Origin: Pseudomonas shahriarae
GTDB taxonomy: Bacteria > Pseudomonadota > Gammaproteobacteria > Pseudomonadales > Pseudomonadaceae
Assembly: GCF_014268455.2 (NCBI RefSeq)
Contig: NZ_CP077085.1
Coordinates: 2,459,001 to 2,523,000 of the forward strand
DNA length: 64,000 bases
Direction: 5' to 3'
Of this stretch, positions 48,793 through 57,547 are shown piece by piece. A model generated the notes under the pieces. It was not told the DNA's origin. It saw only the letters and a program-made list of their open reading frames with translations, and ran no database searches. How positions within the stretch are numbered: position 1 is the stretch's first letter; every line of letters starts with the position of its first letter. The position numbers were made by a program, and so were the translations under genes.

Positions 48793-49182
48793 TCAGGCGT
48801 AGGCGGGCGGGGCGCGCGGATTAGCCGCAGGCCAGGTAAAACGGGTGGGAATGTCAGCGGTGAGCACCACCGCCGGAGGTGGCGCATGGGGCTGGGGAAG
48901 GACCGCGACGTTAAGGCTGGAGTTCAGCGCCGGGCCCATGCCGCCGGTGGAACACAGCGGGCAACCGAAGGCCTTGGACAGCGTGGGCAGCGACTCATCG
49001 CCCGTATTGACGGGGGCTGGCGCCTGGGTGCGTGGGTCTACCGTACAGAACTGGCCGCCAATGCCGTTGAGCTGCATGCCGACCATTTGCCCATGACCAA
49101 TACTGCAGGCGAACACGTTGAACAGGACGCAGCCATAGAGCATCCAGGCAATCAACGAGCGGTCGGCACGGGCGAGTTTCAT
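48793..49182 (-). CDS. DUF2946-type exported or membrane protein
   Basis: This 129-aa protein has one N-terminal helix (SLIAWMLYGCVLFNVFACSI) then GHGQMVGMQ, a C in GQFCTVDPR, and KAFGCPLCSTGGMG. The GH, Met-rich and CPLCS elements match the DUF2946 family and are suited to binding a thiophilic metal. Proteins of this family accompany TonB copper receptors (P. aeruginosa PA3789 is beside oprC, PA3790). It starts the transcript leading into the TonB receptor 95 bases later. The ribosome site before 49182 is poor, and a longer form from 49221 is possible. Confidence 0.75.
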   Translation of the reverse strand: MKLARADRSLIAWMLYGCVLFNVFACSIGHGQMVGMQLNGIGGQFCTVDPRTQAPAPVNTGDESLPTLSKAFGCPLCSTGGMGPALNSSLNVAVLPQPHAPPPAVVLTADIPTRFTWPAANPRAPPAYA

Positions 49183-49272
49183 GGGCCGGCACTTTAGCAT
49201 CAGACGACAAAATCCCTGCAAAAAATCTGAAAGGGACTATCCTCTTTCGCACTTTTCCAGGGGTGTCCAGCC

Positions 49273-49710
49273 ATGAGCTTTGTTATTGCGAGGTGGGTCG
49301 TCGGGGTCTTTACGTTTATCAGCATGGTCCATGTGTACTGGGCCGCAGGCGGCAAGCTAGGCAGTACGGCGGCGATCCCGCAACTGCCCGGCGAGTTCGC
49401 CAGCGGGCCGCGACCGGCGTTCAAACCGTCAGCGCTGGGCACCTTCCTGGTGGCGGTGGGGTTGGTGCTGATTGCCTTGTTGGTAAGCCTGCGGGCGGGG
49501 CTGTTTTTCCAGCCAGTGGGGCATCAGGCCCTGCAGTGGGGGATCAGCGCGATTGCCTTGATCATGTTTGCGCGGGCGATTGGTGATTCGGAGCTGGTGG
49601 GGTTCTTCAAGAAAGTCGGCGGGTCGCGGTTTGCGCGGCTGGATACGTTTTTCTATTCGCCGCTGTGCCTGATGCTGGGGACTGGGCTGTTGGTCGTGGC
49701 CTGGGCCTGA
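49273..49710 (+). CDS. DUF3995-type integral membrane protein
   Basis: This 145-aa protein has four helices (IARWVVGVFTFISMVHVYWA, ALGTFLVAVGLVLIALLVSL, GISAIALIMFARAIGD, FYSPLCLMLGTGLLVVAW) and the family motifs HVYWAAGG and TFFYSPLC. DUF3995 proteins are small four-helix membrane proteins of unknown role. It is divergent from the DUF2946 gene. The start at 49273 has CAGGGGTG upstream. Confidence 0.85.
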   Translation: MSFVIARWVVGVFTFISMVHVYWAAGGKLGSTAAIPQLPGEFASGPRPAFKPSALGTFLVAVGLVLIALLVSLRAGLFFQPVGHQALQWGISAIALIMFARAIGDSELVGFFKKVGGSRFARLDTFFYSPLCLMLGTGLLVVAWA

Positions 49711-49732
49711 TTGACGGTATGCAGGGCCAAAT

Positions 49733-49758
49733 GTGGGAGCGAGCAAGCCCGCTCCCAC
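49733..49758. repeat. Solo REP element
   Basis: GTGGGAGCGAGCAAGCCCGCTCCCAC forms one hairpin between the DUF3995 gene and the end of the convergent mrp operon. Confidence 0.85.
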
Positions 49759-49785
49759 ATTGTTTGGCGCGTATATTCAGAGGGA

Positions 49786-50154
49786 TCAGCTACCGCTGTC
49801 AGTCCTGCGGCTGCTGACCTCGGCCGGTACATTTTCCCCCGCCATGCGCTTGCGGAACAGCGACGTGCGCGCCAGCAACAAGGTGGTCACCGGTACGGTG
49901 ATCGACAGCAGGATCGGGATCAGCCAGCCATGCAGCACCGGCCCGGACTTGAGGGTCGAGAAGTAGATAATCGACGCCAGCGCCACGCACCAGGCGCCCA
50001 GGGTCGAGGCCAGTGCAGGCGGGTGCATGCGCTGGAAAAAATCCTTCATGCGCAACAGGCCTAGCGCGCCAATCAGCGCAAACAGGCTGCTGAGCACCAG
50101 CAGGATCGCCACGAGGATTTCTACCCACAGTGGCAGTTCACTGACATTGATCAT
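49786..50154 (-). CDS. mrpG: Na+/H+ antiporter subunit G (MrpG/PhaG)
   Basis: This 122-aa membrane protein has three helices (EILVAILLVLSSLFALIGAL, TLGAWCVALASIIYF, HGWLIPILLSITVPVTTLLL) and the MrpG motif GLLRMKDFFQRMHPPALAST. It is the last gene of the mrp operon, overlapping mrpF by four bases. Mrp complexes are hetero-oligomeric Na+(K+)/H+ antiporters related to respiratory complex I; subunit G is needed for assembly. Confidence 0.92.
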   Translation of the reverse strand: MINVSELPLWVEILVAILLVLSSLFALIGALGLLRMKDFFQRMHPPALASTLGAWCVALASIIYFSTLKSGPVLHGWLIPILLSITVPVTTLLLARTSLFRKRMAGENVPAEVSSRRTDSGS

Positions 50155-50429
50155 TCGATCACCTCCCCACGCAGCAGGAATTTGGCCAAGGCAAACGAGC
50201 CGACAAAGCCGAATAGCGCAATCAACAGTGCCGCTTCGAAGTAGGTGTCACTGGCATAGCGTATGCCCAGCACCAACATCATCAACATGGCCAGGATATA
50301 CAGGTAATCCAGGGCCAGGACCCGGTCCTGGGCCGAAGGACCCTTGAACAGGCGCACCAGGGTCAGGACCATGGCCAGGGAAAACAGGAACAGGCTGAGC
50401 AGGATCGCATTGGCGAGCAGGGCACTCAT
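50151..50429 (-). CDS. mrpF: Na+/H+ antiporter subunit F (MrpF/PhaF)
   Basis: This 92-aa protein has three helices (LANAILLSLFLFSLAMVLTL, LYILAMLMMLVLGIRYA, FEAALLIALFGFVGSFALAK) and the family segment RLFKGPSAQDRVLALDYL, as in other MrpF proteins. Four-base overlaps link it to mrpE before it and mrpG after it. It works within the Mrp complex at the inner membrane and is thought to have a role in Na+ and cholate efflux in some bacteria. Confidence 0.92.
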   Translation of the reverse strand: MSALLANAILLSLFLFSLAMVLTLVRLFKGPSAQDRVLALDYLYILAMLMMLVLGIRYASDTYFEAALLIALFGFVGSFALAKFLLRGEVIE

Positions 50430-50914
50430 TCGAAGATCTCCATCAGGGGCCGCTCGTAGGCCTGCTTGAAGTGCTCGATAAACTGCGCGTCGTCATCCAG
50501 GTCGAACACGTGCAGCAACAGGATGCTACGGTCCAGGGCCAGTTCCGACCACACGGTACCGGGGGTCACGCTGGTGATCATCGACAGCACAGCCAGGCCG
50601 TTGGCGTCGCGCAGGTCCAGGGGGATTTTTACAAAGCGCGAGCGCGGCGGCCGCGAGCCGCAGGTCAAGACGCCCCAGGCCACGTGCAGGTTGGAGATGA
50701 AGACATCGCGGCCGACCAGGAAGAACAGGCGAATGATCACCCCTGGGCGACGGATCCGTACCGGCAGCGGGCGCAGCGGCGCCATCATCAGCGGTGCGAG
50801 GAAGCCAAGGATCGCCCCCAGCAGCAGGTTGCCGGGGCTGATCGACAGGTTCAGCACCAGCCACAGCACCCACAGTGCCAATGACAGCCACGGGGCAGGA
50901 AACAGGCGTTTCAT
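50426..50914 (-). CDS. mrpE: Na+/H+ antiporter subunit E (MrpE/PhaE)
   Basis: This 162-aa membrane protein has N-terminal helices (WLSLALWVLWLVLNLSISPG, LLLGAILGFLAPLMMAPLRP), then the MrpE motif DVFISNLHVAWGVLTC and AVLSMITSVTPGTVWSEL, with a charged C-terminal tail (HVFDLDDDAQFIEHFKQAYE). The ATG at 50914 overlaps the mrpD stop by four bases. The frame remains open further upstream, but that part lies within mrpD and is not coding in this frame. Confidence 0.92.
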   Translation of the reverse strand: MKRLFPAPWLSLALWVLWLVLNLSISPGNLLLGAILGFLAPLMMAPLRPLPVRIRRPGVIIRLFFLVGRDVFISNLHVAWGVLTCGSRPPRSRFVKIPLDLRDANGLAVLSMITSVTPGTVWSELALDRSILLLHVFDLDDDAQFIEHFKQAYERPLMEIFE

Positions 50915-52593
50915 GGCTGCACCTCCACGGCGGCGGCCTGGGCTTGCGGGCCCGGCACCGGGCGGGTGGCCATGACGGCCATCACGTAGTGCTCGGGGTT
51001 GTTCAGGCTGTTGGCGGTGTCCTGGGTAAAGCGCATGAGCATTTCTGCCTTGAAGGTCAGGCCAATCGCCAGGCCGAGCAAGACGAAGATCGGTATGCAC
51101 TCAAAGCGGCGCAGCAGCGGCGAAGGCCGTTCTTCCGGGGTCCAGAAGCGCTGGATGCCCAGCCGCGCAAAGGCGATCAGCGAGGCCAGGCCCGAGAAGA
51201 TCAGCAGCGCGAACAGGCCCCAGGCTGCCGGGCGGATCGGCTCCGTCACGGCATGGCCCAGGCCCAGGGGGTTGACCAGCGCACTGAGCAGGCTGAGCTT
51301 GCCGATAAAGCCTGACAGCGGCGGCATGCCGATGATCAGCAGGGCGCAGGCTATAAAGCTCAGGCCGAGGAAGGCCATGGTCCACGGGATGACCTGGCCG
51401 ACTACGGCCTTTTGCTCATCGTCGAGGTTGGTGCCCCTGGGTGGATGCAGGGATTCCACCGGCGGTGGCAACACTTCGATTTCATCGTCCAGAGGTAGCT
51501 CATTGGCCGAGCGCGAGCGTTCGATCAGTTCCGCCAGCAGGAACAGCGCGCTCAGGGCCAGGGTCGAGCTGACCAGGTAAAACAGCGCGCCGGCGGTCAG
51601 GTTGGGCTGGGCAAAACCCACCGCCGACAGGAGGATGCCGGCCGAGACCAGGATACTCAGGCTGGCCATGCGCTCCAGGCGTTGGGCGGCAAGCATCGCC
51701 AGGGCGGCGCAGAGGATGGTGGCCATGCCGCCGTACACCAGCCAGTCACCGCCAAACAGCGCCGAGGCGCCGGCCTGCCCGGAAAACAGCAGGGTCCACA
51801 GGCGCAACACGGTGTACACGCCGACCTTGGTCATGATCGCAAACATCGCCGCCACCGGCGCACTGGCCGAGGAGTAAGCCGGCGCCAGCCAGAAATTCAG
51901 CGGCCACATCCCGGCCTTGGCCAGGAACGCCGTGGCGAGGATCGCCGCGCCGGCATGCAGCAGACCGCGATCGGCTTCTGGCACCAGCGGGATCTTCAGC
52001 GCCAGGTCAGCGAAATTCAGGGTGCCGGTGACCCCGTAGATCAGCGCCGCGCCAATCAGGAACAGCGATGAAGCCAGCAGGTTGATCGAGACGTAATGCA
52101 GCCCCGACGACACCCGCGCCCGGCCCGAACCGTGCAGCATCAGGCCGTAGGACGCAGCCAGCAGCACCTCGAAGAACACGAACAGGTTGAACAGGTCGGC
52201 GGTGAGGAAGGCCCCGTAGAGGCCCATCAACTGGATCTGGAACAACGCATGGAAGCTGGTGCCGGCGCGGTCCCAACGGGCCATGGCGAACAGCAGGGCG
52301 CTGACGCCGATGATCCCGGTGAGCACCAGCATCAGGGCCGACAACTGGTCCACCACCAGCACGATGCCAAACGGCACCTGCCAGTTGCCCGGCAGGTACA
52401 CGCCAATGGAGGCAGGGCCGCCTTTTTGCGTCCAGTACAGCATCAACATCGCGATGCCCAGGCCGGTCATGCTCGACAGCAGGTTGATCTTGGCCTTGAG
52501 CGGGCGGTGTTTCTCGCCCAGCATCATCATCAGCGCAGCGGTCAGCAGCGGCAGCAGGATCGGCGCGATGATCAGTTGGTTCATCCAGCTCAT
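50911..52593 (-). CDS. mrpD: Na+/H+ antiporter subunit D (MrpD/PhaD)
   Basis: This 560-aa, 14-helix protein is related to NuoM/NuoN of complex I. Visible family parts are LLPLLTAALMMMLGEKHRPL, GVSALLFAMARWDRAGTSFH, FLTADLFNLFVFFEVLLAAS, LAKAGMWPLNFWLAPAYSSA and IGMPPLSGFIGKLSLLSAL. The conserved glutamate in FFEVLLAAS and the lysine in LAKAGMWPLN match the proton-path residues of the family. It carries a ~45-residue hydrophilic insert (about residues 360-400) that is typical of some Pseudomonas MrpD. It overlaps mrpC and mrpE by four bases each. Confidence 0.94.
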   Translation of the reverse strand: MSWMNQLIIAPILLPLLTAALMMMLGEKHRPLKAKINLLSSMTGLGIAMLMLYWTQKGGPASIGVYLPGNWQVPFGIVLVVDQLSALMLVLTGIIGVSALLFAMARWDRAGTSFHALFQIQLMGLYGAFLTADLFNLFVFFEVLLAASYGLMLHGSGRARVSSGLHYVSINLLASSLFLIGAALIYGVTGTLNFADLALKIPLVPEADRGLLHAGAAILATAFLAKAGMWPLNFWLAPAYSSASAPVAAMFAIMTKVGVYTVLRLWTLLFSGQAGASALFGGDWLVYGGMATILCAALAMLAAQRLERMASLSILVSAGILLSAVGFAQPNLTAGALFYLVSSTLALSALFLLAELIERSRSANELPLDDEIEVLPPPVESLHPPRGTNLDDEQKAVVGQVIPWTMAFLGLSFIACALLIIGMPPLSGFIGKLSLLSALVNPLGLGHAVTEPIRPAAWGLFALLIFSGLASLIAFARLGIQRFWTPEERPSPLLRRFECIPIFVLLGLAIGLTFKAEMLMRFTQDTANSLNNPEHYVMAVMATRPVPGPQAQAAAVEVQP

Positions 52594-52934
52594 TCCTTGG
52601 GCTCCCGGCCGTCCACATGGTCAGTGCCGGTCAGGCCTCGGGACGCCAGCAGCACCACCAGGAACAGCGCGGTCATGGCGAAGCTGATCACAATCGCCGT
52701 CAGCACCAGGGCCTGGGGCAGGGGATCGGTGTAATTGAGCAGGTCCTGGGGCACACCGTCCTTGATGATCGGCTCCTTGCCGATAAACAGGCTGCCCATG
52801 CTGAAGATGAACAGGTTGACCCCATAGGACAACAGGCACAGGCCCATCACCACCTGGAACGTCCGTGGCCGCAGCACCAGCCAGACGCCGGAGGCCGCCA
52901 GGACCCCAATGGCAATTGCGATGACTTCTTCCAT
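52590..52934 (-). CDS. mrpC: Na+/H+ antiporter subunit C (MrpC/PhaC)
   Basis: This 114-aa, three-helix membrane protein resembles NuoK. It contains IAIAIGVLAASGVWLVLRPR, QVVMGLCLLSYGVNLFIFSM and DPLPQALVLTAIVISFAMTA, the last matching the DPLPQALVLTAIVI signature of MrpC. It starts on the last base of the mrpA stop and overlaps mrpD by four bases, consistent with a tightly coupled operon. Confidence 0.94.
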   Translation of the reverse strand: MEEVIAIAIGVLAASGVWLVLRPRTFQVVMGLCLLSYGVNLFIFSMGSLFIGKEPIIKDGVPQDLLNYTDPLPQALVLTAIVISFAMTALFLVVLLASRGLTGTDHVDGREPKE

Positions 52935-55861
52935 CAGGCAGCAGCTCCTTGTGGTGGCGTGGCGGCGGCTTTCGCCTGGTTGCCGGGTTTATGGGCCCGT
53001 ACCGATTGGTGGCCGAGGGCGGTGAGCATCAGCAGGGTCGAGCCGACCACCATGGCGTACACGCCGACGTCGAAGAACAGCGCGCTGGCGATATGGATGT
53101 CGCCCAGCACCGGCAAGCTCAAGTGCAGGGTGTGGGTGGTGAGGAACGGGTAGCCGAAGAACAGCGCCCCCAGTCCGGTCAGTGTCGCCGACAGCAAGCC
53201 AAAGCCCATCCAGCGCATCGGCCGCAGGTTCATCTGCGCCTCGACCCACTGGGTACCGGCGACCATGTATTGCAGGATAAACGCCACCGACATCACCAGC
53301 CCGGCGACAAAGCCGCCGCCCGGCTGGTTGTGGCCGCGCATAAACAGGTAGAACGACACCACCAGGGCAATCGGCAGCAGCAGGCGCACCAGCACCGCGG
53401 GCACCATCATAAAGCCCAGGGCGGTGTCGCTGGCCTGGCGTGGGTTGACCAGATCGGTGTCCACGTCCGGCGCCAACAGCCGCTGTTGCGCGGGCAGTTG
53501 CTCGCTTTCCTTGGGCGGACGGAAGCGGCGTAGCAGCGCATAGACGGTCAGGGCTACGGCGCCCAGCACAGTGATCTCGCCCAGGGTATCGAAGCCCCGG
53601 AAGTCGACGAGCATCACATTCACCACATTGCTGCCGCCGCCTTCAGGCAGGGCGCGGCTGAGGTAGAACGAGGAAATATCGTTGGGGGTCTGGCGCGTCA
53701 GCATCGCGTAAGACAGCAGCGCCATGCCGCCACCGACCACGGTCGACAGCAGCAAGTCGCGCAAGCGTCGGATGCGCGCCTTGCGCAACGAACTCGGGAG
53801 TGGCGAGACTTCTTCGATCCGCCGTGGCAGCCAGCGCAGGCCCAGGAGGATCAGGACCGTCGTCACCACCTCGACCACCAGTTGCGTCAATGCCAGGTCC
53901 GGTGCGGAGAACCAGACAAAAGTCACGCAGGTCATCAGGCCGCACACGCTGACCATGGTCAGGGCTGCCAGCCGGTGGTACTTGGCTTGCCAGGCGGCGC
54001 CCAGGGCGCAGGCGATCGCCAACAGCCACAGGGTGACGAACACGATGGAACCCGGGATTTTCGGCCGGTCGCCCCAGCTCAGGCTGCTGCCCAGCATGGG
54101 GATCATCCCGGCAATCACCGCCACCAGCACCAGTAGGAACAACTGGGTCTGCAGGCGCTTGGTGCTGATGTGTTTCTCGATCTTGCGCACGCCACGCATC
54201 ATCACCACCAGGCAGCGCTCGAACATGCGCTTGCCGTTGAAGTAGCTGATGATCGGCGGGTACTTGAAGCGCCCGCGCTTGAGTTGCTTGCGCAGCAGCA
54301 GGTACAGGACCACACCGCCGGTCATGGCCACCAGACTCATGATCATCGGCGCGTTCCAGCCGTGCCAGATCGCCAGGCTGTACTCGGGCAACACGCCGCC
54401 GACCACCGGCAGGGCAGCGGCGGCGAGGATCGAGCCCACCACCTGGGCCGGGAAGATCCCCACCAGCAGGCAGGTAAACACCAGCAGCTCGACCGGCGCA
54501 CGCATCCAGCGTGGCGGTTCGTGGGGCGTGTGCGGCAGGTCGGTGGCGGCCGGGCCGAAGAATACATCCACGGTGAAGCGCAAGGCATAGGCCACGCTGA
54601 AGGTGCCGGCGATGGTCGCAATCACCGGCAGGGCGATTTCTACCCACTGGGTCGAGGAGATAAACACGGTTTCGGCGAAGAACATCTCTTTGGACAGGAA
54701 ACCGTTGAGCAACGGCACCCCGGCCATGGAGGCGCTGGCCACCATGGCCAGGGTCGCGGTAAACGGGATCAGGCGCACCAGGCCGCTGAGCTTGCGGATA
54801 TCACGGGTGCCGCTTTCGTGGTCGATGATGCCGGCGGCCATGAACAGCGAGGCCTTGAACGTGGCGTGGTTAAGGATATGGAACACGGCCGCGACGGCGG
54901 CCAACGGGCTGTTGAGGCCCAGTAGCAGGGTGATCAGGCCCAGGTGGCTGATGGTGGAGTAGGCCAACAGGCCCTTGAGGTCGTTCTGGAACATCGCGCA
55001 ATACGCGCCGAGCAACAGGGTCAGGGCGCCGGCACCGCCGACCATCCAGAACCACTCTTCGCTACCCGACAGCGAGGGCCACAGGCGGGCCAGCAGGAAC
55101 ACGCCGGCTTTCACCATCGTGGCCGAATGCAGGTAGGCCGACACGGGGGTCGGTGCAGCCATGGCGTGGGGGAGCCAGAAGTGGAAGGGGAATTGCGCGC
55201 TTTTGCTCAGGGCGCCGATCAGGATCAGCGTCAACAGGACGGGGTAGAGGGAGTGGGCACGGATCTGGTCACCGGCGGCGAGCACCTGGTCCAGATCGTA
55301 ACTGCCGACGACATGGCCGAGCAGCATGACCCCCGCCAGCAGGCACAAACCACCCGCACCGGTGACCATCAGCGCCATGTAGGCACCCCGGCGCGCATCG
55401 GAACGGTGGTGCCAATAGCCGATCAGCAGGAACGAGAACAGGCTGGTCAGTTCCCAGAAAAACACAATCTGGATCAGGTTGCCGGAGATCACCAACCCGA
55501 GCATCGCGCCCATGAACGCCAGGAAAAACGCAAAGAAACGCGGCACCGGGTCATTCGGCGACATGTAATAACGGGCGTACAAAGACACCAGGCTACCGAT
55601 GCCCAACACCAGCATCGAGAACAACCAGGCAAAGCCATCCATGCGCAACACGAAGTCCAGGCCCAGGCCGGGCACCCAGGAGAATTCTTCGCGGATCACG
55701 CCACCGTCGGCGATCTGGGGGTAGAGCAGGGCGACTTGTACAGTACCGACCAGGGCCACAAGGCCGGCCAGCAGGGATTCAGTATTACGTGCGTTGTGCG
55801 GCAGCAAGGCCGCCAGACAGCTGCCGATAAAAGGCAGAAGCAGTAGAACTATCAGGGACAT
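52934..55861 (-). CDS. mrpA: Fused Na+/H+ antiporter subunit A/B (MrpAB/PhaAB)
   Basis: This 975-aa, about 25-helix protein has an NuoL-like N-terminal portion (PFIGSCLAALLPHNARNTES, FFWELTSLFSFLLIGYWHHR, FPFHFWLPHAMAAPTPVSAY, LLNGFLSKEMFFAETVF). The C-terminal MrpA extension has VTFVWFSAPDLALTQLVVEV and VNVMLVDFRGFDTLGEITVL. The last ~150 residues are a MrpB domain (ALVVSFYLFMRGHNQPGGGF, GLVMSVAFILQYMVAGTQWV). A and B are therefore fused, as usual in Pseudomonas and Sinorhizobium. It starts the operon; the ATG at 55861 is preceded only by a weak ribosome site. The complex maintains Na+/K+ and pH balance. Confidence 0.95.
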   Translation of the reverse strand: MSLIVLLLLPFIGSCLAALLPHNARNTESLLAGLVALVGTVQVALLYPQIADGGVIREEFSWVPGLGLDFVLRMDGFAWLFSMLVLGIGSLVSLYARYYMSPNDPVPRFFAFFLAFMGAMLGLVISGNLIQIVFFWELTSLFSFLLIGYWHHRSDARRGAYMALMVTGAGGLCLLAGVMLLGHVVGSYDLDQVLAAGDQIRAHSLYPVLLTLILIGALSKSAQFPFHFWLPHAMAAPTPVSAYLHSATMVKAGVFLLARLWPSLSGSEEWFWMVGGAGALTLLLGAYCAMFQNDLKGLLAYSTISHLGLITLLLGLNSPLAAVAAVFHILNHATFKASLFMAAGIIDHESGTRDIRKLSGLVRLIPFTATLAMVASASMAGVPLLNGFLSKEMFFAETVFISSTQWVEIALPVIATIAGTFSVAYALRFTVDVFFGPAATDLPHTPHEPPRWMRAPVELLVFTCLLVGIFPAQVVGSILAAAALPVVGGVLPEYSLAIWHGWNAPMIMSLVAMTGGVVLYLLLRKQLKRGRFKYPPIISYFNGKRMFERCLVVMMRGVRKIEKHISTKRLQTQLFLLVLVAVIAGMIPMLGSSLSWGDRPKIPGSIVFVTLWLLAIACALGAAWQAKYHRLAALTMVSVCGLMTCVTFVWFSAPDLALTQLVVEVVTTVLILLGLRWLPRRIEEVSPLPSSLRKARIRRLRDLLLSTVVGGGMALLSYAMLTRQTPNDISSFYLSRALPEGGGSNVVNVMLVDFRGFDTLGEITVLGAVALTVYALLRRFRPPKESEQLPAQQRLLAPDVDTDLVNPRQASDTALGFMMVPAVLVRLLLPIALVVSFYLFMRGHNQPGGGFVAGLVMSVAFILQYMVAGTQWVEAQMNLRPMRWMGFGLLSATLTGLGALFFGYPFLTTHTLHLSLPVLGDIHIASALFFDVGVYAMVVGSTLLMLTALGHQSVRAHKPGNQAKAAATPPQGAAA

Positions 55862-55977
55862 AGGCTTCTAATCTGCGGTGGTTTGGGATGCATCATACGT
55901 GCCGGAAACCGGATTACCAAACGGCAACCTGTGGCAGGATCCTACAAGATGGACCGTAAATGCCTATCTGTCGTGGT

Positions 55978-56000
55978 GTAGGTGCGGGCTCCTACAGGGA
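55978..56000. repeat. REP-like hairpin fragment
   Basis: TGTAGGTGCGGGCTCCTACA is a short inverted repeat of the TGTAGG type. It sits between the EamA gene end and the mrp operon start, and its right side overlaps the last codons of the EamA gene. Confidence 0.5.
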
Positions 56001-56891
56001 GACGGGCTTTCGCTCTCGCGCCTTGATCTCACTGACAATCACCGCCGCCACAATCAACACCGCCCCCACCATGGCCATCGGCGGGAAGCGCTCACCGGCA
56101 ATCCGTCCGATCACCCCGGCCCACACCGGCTCGCCGGCATAAATCAGGGTGGCACGGGTCGGCGAGACGCTTTTCTGCGCCCAGTTCATCGCCAATTGGA
56201 TCACCGCACTGGTCAAGCCCAGGCCGACGGCGCTGAACAGCAACACCCAGGAAAAGCCCGGCAATGCCTCGCCGGTGGGCACTACCAGCAGGAACGACAG
56301 CAGCGAGGCGGTGGCCAGTTGCACCACGGTCACCCGGCGTACATCCACCTGGCCCGCATAAGCGCTGATCAGGATGATTTCGGCGGCAATCGCAATCGCG
56401 CCGATCAACGTGGCGATTTCCCCGGGGCTGAAATTCAGTGATGCGCCGGCCGGGCCGGTCAGCAGCATCAGGCCGGCGAAGGCCAGCATAATGCCGATGC
56501 TTGGCATCAACCCCGGGCGTCGCCCCAGCACCAGCCACTGCAGCAGCGGCACAAACGGCACGTAGAGCGCGGTGATAAACGCCGACTGGCTGCTGAGGAT
56601 GGTCTGCAGACCAATGGTTTGCAGACCGTAGCCAAACATGATCGCCGTGCCGATAAAGGCGCCCGCCTTAAGCTCGAACAGGGTCAGGCTGCGCAGGTTG
56701 CGCCAGGAAAACAGGCCGACCACCAGCGCCGCTGCGGCAAAACGCAAGCCGACGAAGAACATCGGCCCGCTGACGGTCATGGCGTGTTGCACCAGGATAA
56801 ACGTACCGCCCCAGATCATGGTGATCAGCACCAGCACGCATTCGGCTTTGCTGAAGCGGGAAAACAGCGGGGAGGCGGTCGAGGTGGTCAT
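55992..56891 (-). CDS. EamA/DMT-family metabolite exporter
   Basis: This 299-aa protein has ten helices and two EamA repeats (AECVLVLITMIWGGTFILVQ, ALVVGLFSWRNLRSLTLFE, GIMLAFAGLMLLTGPAGASL, LTSAVIQLAMNWAQKSVSPT, MVGAVLIVAAVIVSEIKARE). The first repeat has the usual WGGTFILVQHA start. Substrate cannot be read from sequence; amino-acid or drug export is typical. ATG 56891 is preferred over a GTG at 56930. It is divergent from an XRE-cupin regulator, which probably controls it from the 80-bp gap. Confidence 0.87.
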   Translation of the reverse strand: MTTSTASPLFSRFSKAECVLVLITMIWGGTFILVQHAMTVSGPMFFVGLRFAAAALVVGLFSWRNLRSLTLFELKAGAFIGTAIMFGYGLQTIGLQTILSSQSAFITALYVPFVPLLQWLVLGRRPGLMPSIGIMLAFAGLMLLTGPAGASLNFSPGEIATLIGAIAIAAEIILISAYAGQVDVRRVTVVQLATASLLSFLLVVPTGEALPGFSWVLLFSAVGLGLTSAVIQLAMNWAQKSVSPTRATLIYAGEPVWAGVIGRIAGERFPPMAMVGAVLIVAAVIVSEIKARERKPVSL

Positions 56892-56946
56892 GGCGGCTCT
56901 GGTCTTGCACAGGAAGGGCGCGGAACGCACAATGCGCCGCAGCTGG

Positions 56947-56991
56947 GCAGTATACTGCGCAACCCCACCGAGTGAGCAATATAGTGCACAA
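56947..56991. promoter_or_regulatory. Pair of palindromic sites before the XRE-cupin gene
   Basis: GCAGTATACTGC (56947-56958, a perfect palindrome) continues as GCAA. GCAATATAGTGC continues as ACAA 29 bases later (56976-56991). The two 16-base blocks match at 13 positions and each contains a -10-like TATACT or TATAGT. They are likely operators of the regulator encoded next to them, shared with the divergent EamA gene (inference). Confidence 0.5.
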
Positions 56992-57547
56992 AGAAAATCC
57001 GCAACGGGCCTCGGTCCTGCAGCACGTCAGCCAGAACGTTCGACGCCTGCGCCATGCGGCCGAACTGAGCCAGACAGCCCTGGCGGAAAAGTCCGGAGTC
57101 AGCCGGCGTATGCTGGTGGCCATCGAGGCCGGTGAAAAGAACGTCAGCCTGTCCACCCTGGACCGCGTGGCCGAAGCCCTGGACGTGGCCTTCAGCGACC
57201 TGATCCAGGCCCCTGATGCCCGTGACCACAGCCGCATCAACGAACTGGCCTGGGCCGGTGAAATCGATGGCAGCAAGGCCGTGTTACTGGCCAAGGCCAG
57301 CGCCCGGCGGGAGGTGGAACTGTGGGAGTGGCGCCTGGAGCCGGGCGACCACTATTGCCCGGATCCCGACCTGGAAGGCTGGAGCGAACAGTTGTTCGTG
57401 TTCGAGGGCAGCCTGACCCTGGTGGTGGGTGACGTCGAAACCACCATCGCCGCTGGCGAGTTCTTTATGTTCCCCAGCCATCAGCCCCATGCCTATCGCA
57501 ATGACGGGCCAGTGGCGGTGCGCTTTATCCGCAACGTGGTGATCTAG
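56972..57547 (+). CDS. XRE-family regulator with C-terminal cupin domain
   Basis: This 191-aa protein has an N-terminal helix-turn-helix (VRRLRHAAELSQTALAEKSG, VSRRMLVAIEAGEKNVSLST) and a C-terminal single cupin barrel (HYCPDPDLEGWSEQLFVFEG, AGEFFMFPSHQPHAYRNDG). Such proteins bind a small molecule in the cupin and repress or activate neighbouring transporters. The start is uncertain: GTG 56972 or GTG 56984; both overlap the second palindromic site, so autoregulation by blocking translation or transcription start is possible. It overlaps the convergent cupin gene by four bases at the stops. Confidence 0.88.
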   Translation: MSNIVHKENPQRASVLQHVSQNVRRLRHAAELSQTALAEKSGVSRRMLVAIEAGEKNVSLSTLDRVAEALDVAFSDLIQAPDARDHSRINELAWAGEIDGSKAVLLAKASARREVELWEWRLEPGDHYCPDPDLEGWSEQLFVFEGSLTLVVGDVETTIAAGEFFMFPSHQPHAYRNDGPVAVRFIRNVVI

